64,000 nt of DNA from Mangifera indica (Eukaryota > Streptophyta > Magnoliopsida > Sapindales > Anacardiaceae), in the NCBI RefSeq assembly GCF_011075055.1, contig NC_058152.1:4960001-5024000 (forward strand). The letters are read 5' to 3'. A program made the translations under genes and the position numbers. The first letter of the stretch is position 1. Each line of letters opens with the position of its first letter. The notes below the pieces were generated by a model. It did not search any database. It worked only from the letters and a program-made list of their open reading frames with translations, and was not told the origin of the DNA. This document shows, piece after piece, positions 38,901 through 50,910 of this stretch.

Positions 38901-39243
38901 CTGTCATATCAAGTTGCAGGTCTTCTCCTTTATAACAAAAATTTTTATTACTTTTTCATTTTTAATTAGAATCAAACCACTAAAATCTGGTATTCCTTCT
39001 AAAACACCTTTAAGATTAAACTAAAATGCGAAATATCATCTGTAGCGAGATAGAGAGAGACCTGGAGTTGGTGAATTCAAACAGTTTCCCAGTAGCGGAA
39101 AAGACTATAAGAGCAACATCAGCATCGCAAAGAACAGAAAGCTCCTCGGCTTTTTTGAAAAGCCCTCTTCGTCTCTTGGAGAAAGTCACCTGCCTCGCCG
39201 TGAGGTTGTCGATTTTCTTGATCTGAATCTTCTCTCGGACCAT
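32939..39243 (-). CDS. SVP: SVP/AGL24-type MADS-box transcription factor, complete, 8 exons
   Basis: This is a type II (MIKC) MADS factor of the SHORT VEGETATIVE PHASE / JOINTLESS clade, a nuclear DNA-binding protein that controls flowering time, meristem identity or bud dormancy in relatives. Reading down the minus strand the exons are 39243-39062, 34405-34327, 33829-33768, 33691-33592, 33492-33451, 33341-33300, 33220-33087 and 32957-32939. Their lengths (182, 79, 62, 100, 42, 42, 134, 19) are classic for the clade and join to 219 residues. The MADS domain ([33 protein letters not shown]) fills exon 1, and the K domain ([20 protein letters not shown]) lies in exons 3-6. The C-terminus SLKLGLPYGG is typical of SVP. 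Exon 8 was placed because exon 7 ends at a perfect GTGAGT donor. Intron 1 is 4656 bases and holds two foldback MITEs. Confidence 0.95.
35915..36691. mobile_element. Foldback MULE-type MITE, GGCC family, copy 4, in SVP intron 1
   Basis: The element is 35924-36682, flanked by TATTTTGAA on both sides (35915-35923 and 36683-36691). The tips are GGCCAAAGGATTACTTCCCA and, reversed, GGTCAAAGTATTATTTTCAC. Long inverted arms include ATTATCATTTTATAAGTAATATT against AATATTATTATTAAAATAA. It is non-coding and lies within the transcribed first intron. Confidence 0.87.
37478..38303. mobile_element. Foldback MULE-type MITE, GGCC family, copy 5, in SVP intron 1
   Basis: The tips are GGTCAAAAGACTTGTTCTC and, reversed, GGCCAAAAAGACTTGTTCC. 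The arms are complementary nearly to the middle: CTCCGACGACGA near 37738 pairs with TCGTCGTCGGAG near 38032, and CTTGCCTTGTTG pairs with CAACAAGGCAAG-like text. The flanks (ATTTTTTTA and TTTTTTTCA) match at 7 of 9, an imperfect duplication. The centre has repeated GAAGACAACTAGTCTTCGTCTC-like words. Confidence 0.78.
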
Positions 39244-40806
39244 TTTTTTCCTACTCGTTATTTTTGTTAACTTCCTAAAACATCAATCAAATATACAACA
39301 ACAACAAAAAACAATCAAATCAAACCAAAACCAAAACAAAAACAGAAAAAAAAAAAAAAGCTGTTCTTTCGGCTTGCTAGAGCTAATATTTAACCAGCAT
39401 ATAATCAGACAAAACAAACCTACCAGCGAAAACAGCAAAGCAACAAAGGATTCTATGATTAGCGGTAGTTGAAAGCAAAATAAAGGAAAGAGAGACAAAA
39501 GTCAGTGGTACAAGTGGCAGCACTTGACTAAAAATAGAGAAAGAATCGGAAACAAAACCCTAGTTAGCAATACACGGGTATGGAAATAAAATAAAAGCTA
39601 GAAAACGACTTGTTTGCAGATCCAAAGTATAAATTGCACCCATTACAGGTCATAACAGGGAGAAAGTGTGGATTGGTTGAGAAAATAATTGCATTAAACT
39701 TACCAGTTTGGGGAGCTGTGGATGTGTGTGTTGTTTTGTTAAAAGAGTGTAAGTCACCAATGAAAACGGAGAGAGGAAAAAGAGAGAATGTGGGCGGAAA
39801 CAATTGTCAGATTGAGGATAAAAAGAGATTAACCCTTTTATAGTAAAACACCTTCTGATTCTTTCTTTTTATTGCCTTCTCTGGCTTAATTCTGAATCAC
39901 AATGTAGGAGAAGAAGGGAAATCTTAACATTTGTGGAGAATTGGAGGCTCTTCTTTTCGTTTTCATCATCCATGATGTTGATAGTTTATAAGGGTGAACC
40001 ATAAGTTGTATGTCCTTCACAACTGTTTTTTATAAATTTGTTTTTATCTTAAAATTTAAATAACAAAAAAAATCATTATTTTTAAAAATAAATATATTAT
40101 ATTAAATAAAATATGTTTTAAATTTAATAATTAATTTTATAATTATTAAATTAAATAAAACATGTTTTTTATATTTCTTTTCGTTTAACTTTAATTTAAA
40201 ACGTTAAAATTATATTAAGTAAACATGTAATAATTTTTTTAATAAAATATCTTAAAAATCTTTTTAAAAAAAAAAATCACGGCCGCCTTTAAAGGTCACA
40301 TTTTAAATGTGATTAAATACGTATGTCGGCTTAAGGATATTTTTGTCTGTTAATAATAATAATTTAATAGATTTAAATATAGATTTTTTTTTTTTACCCA
40401 TGCCGAAAACAAATTTCTTAAAATTTTGAATTGAAACAAAAAGATGCCACCGATAAATTTACCATTTTCCATATGGAACTTGTAGAAAACTGTTATTACA
40501 TTTTTTTAACCTAAAAGCAACAAAAATTATATTTCATTTTTTCTCAATTAATTTTGTGGATTTGACTTCATAAAAGGAACTCTTTTTTAAATAGATTTTG
40601 GGCCACTTATATGAACTTTTTTTTATTCTTCAATTTAAACATTTCATAGAAATTACAATTTATGTATGATGAAACACAACAGATGGTAGCCTAAAGTTAA
40701 GCTTTGTAATGACTGAAATCCCTTTTTTTGCCATTCAAGTGCTAAAATTTAATGTCCAATCTAGCAGTTGATCAAATTGTCACTCATTTTCATAACCTTT
40801 GGATTT
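39244..40806. promoter_or_regulatory. Upstream region of the SVP-like gene
   Basis: It contains the presumed 5' UTR and promoter. A possible 5'-UTR intron cannot be ruled out. Poly(A)/CAA-rich sequence at 39290-39360 lies closest to the ATG. From about 40010 the sequence becomes AT-only repeats. No other gene seen. Confidence 0.35.
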
Positions 40807-41250
40807 GGCCAAAAGACTTATTTTCACCTAAGATTTAATGTAATCTTATTTTCTATTCATAAAAATTTAAAATTTTAAATACTCACACGTGAGTTGTTAA
40901 AGTTAATAAATTTCATTAAATTTAAGGATAAAAATATTATTTAACCAATAATATATAAAAAATAAATTTGTATCTAAAGTCATAATTTTCCTTTACTAAG
41001 TTTACTTTTCTTTCTCCTTTTTTTTTGGCCATCTTCTCTGTCTCTAATCAATAGCCCGTGTCTCTCCCTCTCAATGTTTTATCTCTTTTCGACACTCTCT
41101 TCGAAAAAATGGACAAAAAAAAGCAAACCTTATCAGAGGAAAATTATGATTTTTTAAATTTTTGATTATGAAAAATTATTAGTTTTTAAATTAAGAAAAA
41201 ATAAAATAATTTTTTTAATATTATTAGTTAAATAATATTTTTAGCCTTAA
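40807..41250. mobile_element. Partial GGCC-family MITE
   Basis: It begins GGCCAAAAGACTTATTTTCA, and the left arm is recognisable (GGATAAAAATATTATTTAACC). The reverse arm is partly visible to about 41250 (TAAATAATATTTTTAGCC). No right tip or target duplication was found, so it is truncated. Confidence 0.55.
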
Positions 41251-41861
41251 ATTTAATAAATACTTATAGCCAAAACCCCCGATTAACTTTAAGCCATTAA
41301 ACCTAACTCTAAGATATTGCAATATAGGTGACACTTTTTGTGAGAATATGTCTTATCTTTTGGAAAATAATAACAAACAATACACTTATTTTTCTTGTTT
41401 ATCTCTACAACTTTTGGAAAAGTTTATTTCCATATAAGTTTCAATCCGTTGAAACTTTGATGACGGGGTTTTGAAAATACCCCAATATTAAGGGCCATAC
41501 ATGTTACGGTCATTGCCCTACCATCTAATCCCCTTTTATCTTTTCATCCATAAAGTAGTATATTCTTAAAAAAATTTCATTAGGAATCATCATAGAACAA
41601 TATTTTATATATATATAATTTTTATAATATATAAATTATATATATAAGTGATATATTATTATATAATTAAGTATTATTTTATCTTTCATTTAAATTTATT
41701 AAATTATAAAATAATATATTATTATATATCTAAATTATATATAAAAAAATATGTATATATTGTTTTATTATATTTAAAAAATAAATCATTTGTATGAGTT
41801 AGTTTCATTTTATGAATGTGAAAATATAATTATTCTAGACACGGGTGTGTAAGGGTAATAG
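41251..41861. other. Intergenic, AT-rich, nothing recognised
   Basis: Long TA-rich stretches (41600-41770). No feature that can be supported. Confidence 0.4.
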
Positions 41862-42095
41862 AAGAAAAAATATTGGGCAAGAGGAGATATTAAAAACATT
41901 GAGGACTGGCATTTTGTTAAAAGGCAATTAAAAAATCCAATTTGGGGTAGTAGTTTTCTTTATTGGGAACCCTTGCTTGTCCGTACAGATTCTGCAGAAG
42001 AGTCTCAGACGTACCTCTGCCAGTGTGATCACCCTACTGAAAAAGCAGATCCTGCAGTTGTGACTCCAGCAGGACCCCCTACTTTAGGTATATAA
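41862..42095 (+). other. Unidentified codon-like segment of 77 residues, possible gene fragment
   Basis: A stop-to-stop open frame without an ATG. It includes GSSFLYWEPLLVRTDSAE, SQTYLCQCDHPTEKAD and PAVVTPAGPPTL. Its base composition is clearly less AT-rich than its surroundings, and a splice-donor-like TTTAG|GTATAT lies at its end. It looks like an exon or a captured gene fragment, but I do not recognise the family and no neighbouring exons could be linked. Confidence 0.4.
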
Positions 42096-43710
42096 CCTAT
42101 TACACCTCGTAAATATATATAATTACAAACTTTATTCCATGATTATGAAAATTATTGGAATTTAAAATTTGAAAAAAAAAAACACTTGATCTGATCCCAC
42201 TGTGTCGTGAGAAGATGGGTCACAGGACACGTGATGAACTGGATAAAGGATTTCTGATTGGTTATTTCAAACAGTGGCAAAGATATACTTTTGACTAATA
42301 ATAAAGAAATTTTAGATTAAATTTGGGGAATTTAAATTAAATATCAAATAAATGTGTTTAAAGTTAAAATAACAAATTTTGAAGGATTAAAAAAAAAAAA
42401 ACCCTAAAAATCAAATTATTTTCCCACGAGGTGGAAAATTTTCTCACAAGATGGAGCGCTTCTCAAGGTGCATAAAATCCACAATTCTTGAATGATTTTT
42501 TGAACGGTTTTGCAACAAAAATGATCAAACAAATTAACACACTACCTTTTCTTATGTTTTAATTATTTTAGTATTAAAATTTTATTGATTAAATAAAAAT
42601 TTTAAATATTTTTAATTAAAATTTTTAATTTTAAATATTTAATTTTATGAGTTAATTTTTGTTTATTTTTAATAAATTGGTTGAATACTATTACATTAAA
42701 ATATAGATTTTAAGGGTCAACACTCTACTACGTGAGAAAATAGTTTGATTTTTAGGTATTTTTATTTTATTCTTTTAAAATTAAATATTTTCACTTTAAA
42801 CATATTATATTTGGGTATTTAATTTAAATTCTCTTAAATTTAATGCAAAGAAAAAAAGATTAAATTTTCCAAATCCACCCATATTGTTTTACTACTAATC
42901 AATTTGTTAAAAATCATCGTAAAATACTCCCCTCCGTCAGCTTTTGTTATCTTGATGGAAGATGGAAAATTTTTTTCCATTTTAAATTAATTAACATTAT
43001 GAATAATTTTACTTTATAACAATAGGGTTAGTTTAAGGTTACGTTGTGTTTGGTTAATTTTATGAAATATTCTTGATGAAATGACCACAATGCCCTACAA
43101 CCGCTAAAGCAATTTAACAGTTCTAGCATAATTTTTTTAAACAGTGTGTTAACAAAACTTTAGGCGTTGATTGGAAAAATTCCCGAGAAATAGGAGTAAA
43201 TTGATGTGAGAAGTTGGATTGATCTGGAAATGGTCTGAGCCAGCCCACTCATCAAAGTTGGCGTAGAGTGGCTTGAATTTCAAATTTAAATTAAAATAAT
43301 TGGCTTATTTTTTTAATTAATCTGAATATAAATCAGAGGGTATTCAATTTAATTTAATTTGAATTCTCAGTTAATATTAATAATTTAAATTTATAATTTA
43401 ATTTAGTTCGAATTATAATTCAGATCAATTTAGATTTATAATTTAAATTGATAGTTCATATTCATGATTCTATTTAACTCTAATTTATTATTCAAATTTA
43501 TGATTTTAAATATTATTTAAATAAAATAATATTAATTTATTAATAAATTATGAATTTAAATTATAAATTCAAATTATCAAATTAAATTATAAATACTAAT
43601 TAAATCAAATTATAAATATAAATCATTAAATCCAGTTACAAAATTAAGTTAAACTTAAATAAATTTTTTTTTATTCAAACCAAATTTTGAATTAAGAGAT
43701 GCTCAAACTC
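42096..43710. other. Intergenic, AT-rich, degenerate repeats
   Basis: Inverted AT-rich blocks around 42540-42860 and a repeat of the GAATTTAAATT type at 43250-43690. A short less AT-rich island near 42190-42260 gives no recognisable protein. Confidence 0.35.
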
Positions 43711-43836
43711 ATCGGTCACGTCCACCGTGGACGGTCCACGGCACTCATTCATGAGTCACGTCCCAACTGATGAATTGACAAGCACAATTCGAGCGGCCCA
43801 ACTGCGTAACATTCATCAGTCACGTCCACGGCATGG
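43711..43836. promoter_or_regulatory. Cluster of three GTCACGTCC motifs
   Basis: GTCACGTCC occurs at 43715-43723, 43755-43763 and 43819-43827, inside a short less AT-rich island that also has CGTCCACCGTGGACGGTCCACG (two overlapping inverted repeats). The ACGT core is typical of bZIP binding sites. No gene with a start nearby was found, so a promoter role is a guess. Confidence 0.3.
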
Positions 43837-43974
43837 CTTCTGAAAATAATTATAAAGCTGCTATGATTAATTTTATGAGAGAGCTTTACTTTTTAGTTGT
43901 CGCCCAACCCCTGAGGTTTACCTGCTATTTCTGCTGACAGCTTTGCAAAATTAAATTTCTATCTAAAGTTTAAC

Positions 43975-44690
43975 TTGTTTAGATTTACCCACATATTTTT
44001 TATTAGAGTTAAAGGATAAATTTATTATTTTATTAATAATATTAAATAATTAAATTTTTATCTTATTTTACATTTTTTAATTTGAAAAACTGATATATGT
44101 CCCTTGAATTAAGTTTTAAAAAATTTATTTTTTCTCTCTGAAATGCAGTCACTTTTTCCAACAACAGCAGAGAAATTTTCATCCAGAGATCGACCACTCT
44201 GGATGACAATGACCTCTGGATGACGATCATTGTCCAAGAAGGACGACCGTCATCTAGATTTAGACGATGAGCGTCGTTCAAATCTTTGGACGAAGAAGCA
44301 TCGTTGAAATCTTTGAACGACGTTTTGTTGTCTAGTCATCCAGTGAAGGTCAACGAGCGTCGTCCAGATTTAGACGACGCTCGTCGCTCTCCCTCTAGCC
44401 AAGTTGTTTGCGGTGGTGAGAGGAAAAGTGAAAAAAAAAAGGGATTTAGGAGGGGAGTGAAAATCACTTTTTAAAGTTCAGGGACGAGGGTAAAAGTTAA
44501 TTTTTGAAATCGGAGAGAGAAAATGTGATAAAATTATATAACTGAACTATAAACAGTAAAATGATAGTTTTACTCCTTTATTTAATAGATAACTTAATGA
44601 CAGTTTAGAGATGAATAAATGTTTAAATTTTTTATCAAATATGAATATACTTTTGAGATCTATTAAAAATTGGGTGGAAAATACTCTTTT
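43975..44690. mobile_element. Foldback element, diverged relative of the GGCC MITEs
   Basis: The left arm (GGATAAATTTATTATTTTATTAATAATATT) and right arm (AGTAAAATGATAGTTTTACTCC) resemble the arms of the GGCC family. The centre is a hairpin of GACGA/TCGTC words (GATGACGATCATTG, GACGATGAGCGTCGTTC, GACGACGCTCGTCGC). The terminal GGCC tips are not preserved. Confidence 0.45.
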
Positions 44691-44929
44691 CCCCTTTATA
44701 AAAAAGATTTAATTATAACTTGACAAAGTTGGACATGAGCTGGTGGCAGGATGAAAATCCTTTTGTTAATCGCTTTGAGTCAGTAGTAAGTCATGCCTAC
44801 ATTTGTCAAGGCGGCTAATGTGGCCCAAGATGATTACAGGGCCACTTTGCACTCAAACATGTATTAGGCTTCACACGAACATATGTTTTCTTACCCATTT
44901 TATTAGAGATGACTTACCCATCTCTTAAA
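44691..44929. other. Spacer
   Basis: Non-coding, no feature seen. Confidence 0.3.
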
Positions 44930-45880
44930 GGGCATTTGATTTAAGTTTTTTGAGATTATTTTTATATTCTATCTTTTATTTTTTTGTTTGATTTATCAGT
45001 AATAAAATATTATAGTAATTTTCTATTATCAATACTGACGTGACAGGTTACCACCTTCACCTTAGATATTTAAAGATTATCGAGGTAATCTTAATTTTAT
45101 TATAATTATATTATTATTTATTAATTTTTTGAGACAAAAATAAATTTATTTTTAATAATATGATAAATAATATAAAAATATTTAAAAATAATTATATTCA
45201 ATGATATTTAAATAAAATAATTTATTAGTAATATTTTATTACTTGTAACCAAACACAATAATTATTTATACCTACCAAATTTTATCAAACATAGTAATCA
45301 TTTATACCCAGTAATTTTTTAATTAATCTATCTTCAAGGTAATCTTTCTATTTTGATAATTAAAAATTACCCAAACCAAATGCCTCCTTAAGGTTATTTG
45401 ATTTTGAGAATATTTTATTATTAAAATTAAAAAATTATCTTAAAGATAGATTATCTGAAAGATTATTTGGTATAAATTATTATTATATTCAATAAAAATA
45501 AGTAAGTATAAATAATTATTATGTTTGGTTAGAAGTAATAAAAGAATACTAGTATATTATTTCATTTAAATATCATTAGATATAATTATTCTAAATTTTT
45601 TTATATTATTTGTTATATTAATTAAAAATAAGATTATTTTTGTCCTAAAAAAATTAATAAATAAATTATATATTATAATAAAATCAAAATTACTTTGATA
45701 ATATTTTAATACTTAATATAAATGTGGTAATTAAATTATCTTTTATATTACCTGTCACATCACCATTGGTAATAAAAGATTATTAGAGTCTTTTATTACT
45801 TATAAACCAAACAAAATAACATAAGTAATAAAAGATAGATTATCAGAGTAATCTTTAATCCCTTTTAACCGAACGCACTA
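44930..45880. repeat. Head-to-head pair of the AT-rich dispersed repeat
   Basis: 44930-45388 is an inverted copy and 45390-45880 a direct copy of the family at 11275-11710. They meet at about 45389 (CAAATGCCTCCTTAAGGTTATTTG). Outer ends resemble GGGCATTTGATTT and AACCGAACGCAC. Either two abutting insertions or one long palindromic element. Confidence 0.5.
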
Positions 45881-45899
45881 GTAAAAACGCTATATATAT

Positions 45900-46800
45900 C
45901 TCCACCTAAACCTGGCCAAAAAACGGGTTATTTGTAATACCTATAGGTATGAGCTCAAATAACATATATGAATTTCAAGTTTTTGAACCCATACCCATCT
46001 GGAACCAAACCCGAAGAACATATTTTTTTATGAGTGGGCTGAGTATACTTGTGGGTATCCGAAACAAAAAGCCACCCATGAACAGTATCTAATATGCTAA
46101 TTTCTTTCTTTAAGCGAGATGTTGGAAATCATATTGTAAAGGATTTGGAAGGTTAAAAACACACTTTCCTAGATTTGGACCCATTAAAGCATCCATATGC
46201 CTGCCAATCAAACAAGTTATTCGGAAGCCATCTCTCCAATGTTGTCCTTAGTCTAGATATGTACTGGCAGCTATCCATTAGCATTTCACCGTCCAACCTG
46301 CAGGAATGCTGGCATTTTAATCCAACTCCATTGGCAAATGCAAAAGCTCAATTTGATTAAAAGAGAAATGCAATCAAAGATGGCTCTTAAAAAGGAAAGA
46401 AAATGAATGATTTATTATTACCATCAGTAATGACCAGCCTCCATAACCTACAGAAATGAGGAGATCTGTGGTGGCATTTTGTTGTCCTTCAAGTTTCTTT
46501 GATATCACAATCATAGGCCATTCGCTAGCTTGAAGCGACTAGAATAATTTTAGAGTAAAGATTTTATTAATTTTCTCTTGTAATTTGATTTTATAAGTAA
46601 AAACCAAAATATTACACTTGAAAAATTAATAATTATGAGTAATCCCCGGGTTTATCTATACCCGTAGGACTGGATATGAGTTTCAAAAAATATTACTTAT
46701 ATATTTTAACCTTTACCTATTTCATTCGTATCCTTTTAACTTGACCCATACCTGGCCCGACCCTTTCCGTTAGCTATGTCTTTCCGCACCCATTCTCATA
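45900..46800. repeat. Pair of diverged ACCCGTACCC-type repeat halves around a central segment
   Basis: 45905-46085 and 46640-46800 carry complementary words of the type ACCTATAGGTATGAG / CTATACCCGTAGGAC and GACCCATACCTGGCCCGACCC. The central 46090-46560 has a 61-codon open frame (MDPLKHPYACQSNKLFG...) with no recognisable family. It is probably an old non-autonomous element with insertion or captured sequence. Confidence 0.35.
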
Positions 46801-47399
46801 TAGAAATGCAATTTTGGTGCTATAGGTTTTAAGAGAAAAGTGACCTTTTATTACTTCCTTTTTTATTTCAATTCTCTTTTATTTTCTTTTATTACGCAAC
46901 ATGTTATTACTTGTTAATACATTTTGTTAGGTACATTTCAATACAAATTATTATCAAATATTTAATTTATCACATGTGTTTAAGTTATAAATGTTATTTA
47001 TTATAGAGAAATTAAATTAATTACCCTTTTTAAAGTAAAAATACTCACTTTTCCTATTCCTAAACAAAAATGCCCACTTTTCAAACTTTCAAGCAAAAAT
47101 GCCTTAAATATTTTTTAAAATACCATAACTACCTTTCACTATATTTATGTAAACCCTCTCACACTCACTCGTATGACGTACATTTCTTATATCATTCAAG
47201 TACTCTTATATCATTCTCTTACTCTTATTTTCACTTAATATCAATTACAGCAGATTCGTTTGAAAGAAAAAATTCGTATTTTTGAATTCAAATTGAAAAA
47301 AGTTAATTTGTGATAAATGATATTTATATGAATCTTAATTCAAAATTTAATTTAATTTGTTAAATCTAGTTCGCATGTCATGTAAATGAGGTATTTGAA

Positions 47400-48545
47400 T
47401 GTTAGATAATAATTTAAGGGTTAAATGAAATGTTAAAAAATATTAAAGACATTTTGATATTACAAAATGTATGAAGAATTTAAATAAAATGTTTGGAATG
47501 TGTAGATGTATTTCAATATAAGACAACATATAAGAGTGTTATATATAATGTTTGATACTTATAGGAGGTTAAAGATATGTTAGAAAAATATGAGGGTATT
47601 TTGATGTTAAACATTGTAAGAGGGTTTTAAATGAAATGTTAGGAATAAATAGATGCATTTTGATACAAGACAACATATAAGGATGTTAAATAAAATGCTA
47701 GATAATTATAGAGGTTAAATAAAATATTAGAAAAATATGAGGGGTATTTTGATATTAAATATTGTAAGACGGTTTTAAATGATATGTTTAGAGTAGATAG
47801 ATGCATTTCCATAGAAGACAACATATGAGAGTTTTATATAAAATTTTAGATAATGATAGGGGTTAATTAAAATTTAAAAAAATATGGGGGCTATATTGGT
47901 ATTAAACATTTTTAAATGGTTTTAAATAATATGTTAGGAGTAGGTAAATACATTTCGAGATAAGACAATATATGAGAGTGTTAAAAAAATGCTAGATAAT
48001 TATAGAGAGTTAAATAAAATATTAAAAAAAATATGAGAGACATTTTGATAATAATCATTGTAAAATGGTTTTAAATAACATATTAGGAATAAATATATGC
48101 ATTTTAAGACAAAACAACATTTAAGAGTGGTAAATAAAATGTTACATAATTATAGGGTGTTAAATGAAATATTAAAAAAATATGAGAGTATTTTGATATT
48201 AAACATTATAAGAAGGTTTTTAATGAAATGTTAGGAATAGATAAATGCATTTTGATACAAAATAACATATGAAAGTGTTAAATGAAATGTTAGATAATTA
48301 TAGGGGTTTAAATAAAATATTAAAAAATATGGGGATATTTTAATATTAAACATTGTAAGATAGTTTTAAATAATATATTAAAAGTATATAGATGTATTTT
48401 CATACAAGACAACATATGAAGGTGTTATATAAAATGTTAGATAATTATAAGGGTTAATTAAAATTTTAGAAACATATGAGGGTATTTTATATTAAACATT
48501 TTTAGACAATTTTAAATGACATGTTAAGAGTAAGTAAAGTCATTT
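47400..48545 (+). repeat. ~147-bp tandem repeat, about 7-8 units
   Basis: AGACAACATAT-like anchors at about 47522, 47669, 47818, 47963, 48112, 48262 and 48407 give a period near 147. Each unit also has TTAGATAATTATAGG, TTTTGATATTAAACATTGTAA and GATGCATTTTGATAC words. In the younger MULE the same text occurs essentially once (54370-54500 and 54890-55050). It lies between promoter and transposase start, i.e. in a presumed 5'-UTR intron. Confidence 0.85.
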
Positions 48546-48652
48546 TGGGAAATTAGAGGTGACATATATATCAATAAATGGTTATTGCGGGTTTTTTCTT
48601 ATAAATATTTAATTTTTCCCAAAAATTTGTCATTGTAAGATTGATAATTAAA

Positions 48653-50910
48653 ATGGTGGTAATGCATTTGTTCGTTTCCAAGGAAAATGGATTCAACGTG
48701 ATGACAACACAATGAAGTATGATTAAAATTTTCCCTGAAACAACATTTGAAGGATTTATTCAACTTTTGAGTTAGTATTGCAGTCTTAATCCAATTAGAA
48801 ACTATCTTTAACTATCTATGAAACTAAGAGAAATTAAGATCGATTGCTCAATACAAATCCAAAATGATGAAGATGTCTAAGGTCTTATTGACATGTCTCA
48901 ATATTTCAAAGAATATATTCTTGTTTTAGTTAACCCAATCAAAGGACAAAAAGAAGAAGAAAAAAAAAATGGTGAAGTTAAAAAAAAATCTGATTTGAAA
49001 GACTTGATTGATTTTAATAATGATACATTATATATTACAAATGAATGGGCTCATGGAGAGAAAGATAAAGTTTTCGACTAGGGTGAATTTGAGAGGAACG
49101 AGATGACTGATTTTCCTTTTGATGAAACAGAGTTCGAGGATATGTCACCTGTTACGGGGGTATAAATAGTTTGCAGTTGGAAGATCCTATTATAAGTGGC
49201 AAAAATGATTCAGGACCATTTTTTAACAGTGTCCCTACTGGTCCATTTAGGTGGCTTCTCAATTTTTTTCCCACAACCATGAACATCATCAAGTGGTACA
49301 GAATCAATCCAAGAGGGGAATGCTGTAAAGCTTAGTGATATTTTCTAGAACAAACTACACTTAAAAGATGTTGTGAATTAATTTGCCCTGGAGAAAGGAT
49401 TTCAATACAAGGTACATAAGTTTGACACAGGGCGATAAAAGATTAAGTGTTATGATAAAAAATGTCATTGGTATCTAACGACAACCAAATCCAAATCCAG
49501 TGAAGTCTTTCGAATCAGTAAAATAAATCCAACCCACACATATTTAGTTGATCAAATAATATCACATCATCGACAAGCTGAGACTCGAACTTTATGTCAA
49601 TTAATGAGGTTAAAGTTTGAGCTGATTGATCGAATTTATTGGCCTAAAGAGTTAATTGTCGACATCGTCAACCGATACCAAATTGACATTTCATATTCAC
49701 AAGCCTGACAAGTAAGAAATTAGACTTTAAATTCACTGAAAGGCTCATCGAAAAAATCATTTACGCTCTTACCAGATTATTGTTATAATTTAGAGTGTGC
49801 TAATCTAAAAACTGTGATCGTTATTGAAACAGAATATGAACATTGATTTAAGTATTTTTTCATGGCACTAGGATGTTCTGTTCGTGCATTCAGATAATAT
49901 ATTCGATCTGTTATTTGCATTGATGCGACTTTTCTTAAAGGTAGATATCTCGATCATTTATTCCTTGTGGTGGGACTCGATGGTAATGACCAGATATACC
50001 TAATTGTTTTCGTTGTCAGTAGAAAAAAAGATCATAACATGTGGTATTGGTTTCTGAGGAAGGTTAAAGAATGTATTAATGGAATTTTTGAGTTGGCGAT
50101 AATCTCGGATCGACATCATGTTATATACTTTGCAATGGCTAAAGTCTTTCTAGATGTCCATTATGGGTGTTGTTGTCATCACCTTCTGTGTAACATGCAA
50201 TCCAAGTATAAATGTGACTCAAAGGTGTTGTGTTTGCACATGTATAAAATTTTATTTCATTTAACATTTTATAAATTTTAATAATGAAATTCTCATATTA
50301 TTTATAAACTTGCAAGTTGTGTGTTCATATTGGAAAGCTACAAAATCATGTACTAAAGCAGATTTTAAGGCTTTGATGAGATCTCTTGATGCGATGAATC
50401 CTCAAGCTGGCACTTACCTATGTGAGGTGAGATTTAAGCAATCGATCAGGGCACAATCGGTATAACATAATGACAATTAATATTGCAGAGTAATTTAATG
50501 CCCTTGTTAGATATGCTCAGGTCTACCTATCATGATGCTCGTCGAGTTCATTTGTGACACATTACAATGATCGTTTTACAAGAAGAGAAACCATGCAATT
50601 AGTACCTGGTTATTTTTAATTATCTATTTGAGCATGTCTTTCTTCCTTTGTGCTTATTATTAACAAATGTGTTCTTGCTTTTTTCAAGTTATAGAGAAAT
50701 GTTCTAACTATGTCACCCCATGGACAGAGAAGAAGCTCAATCATCATGTGTTGAAGTTTACATGTTTGGAAGTTTAACTAATTACAACTCTTCAGTTTCA
50801 AGTTGTTGGTATTGGTGGATACATGAACATTGTGGACTTTAATAAAATGTTTTGTACGTGCAGAAAGTTTTAGCTTTTACGTATTCTATACAAGCATGTT
50901 ATTGTTGTTC
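48653..50910 (+). pseudogene. MuDR-type transposase pseudogene
   Basis: It follows the intact-frame transposase at 55146-57826 segment by segment: the N-terminal FEGFIQLL-like region, NEWAHGEKD, the MULE catalytic part (ICIDATFLKGRYL, IISDRHH, CCCHHLLCNM), then the SWIM finger remnant (CTCRKF, KHVIVV). It has many frameshifts, stops and deletions and is not functional. It keeps the TGA after the SYSQA segment that the younger copy also has. Confidence 0.88.

Noticed and set aside
39026..39226. A 66-codon open frame on the plus strand
   Set aside because: Antisense of the highly conserved MADS-box exon; the minus-strand protein is unmistakable.
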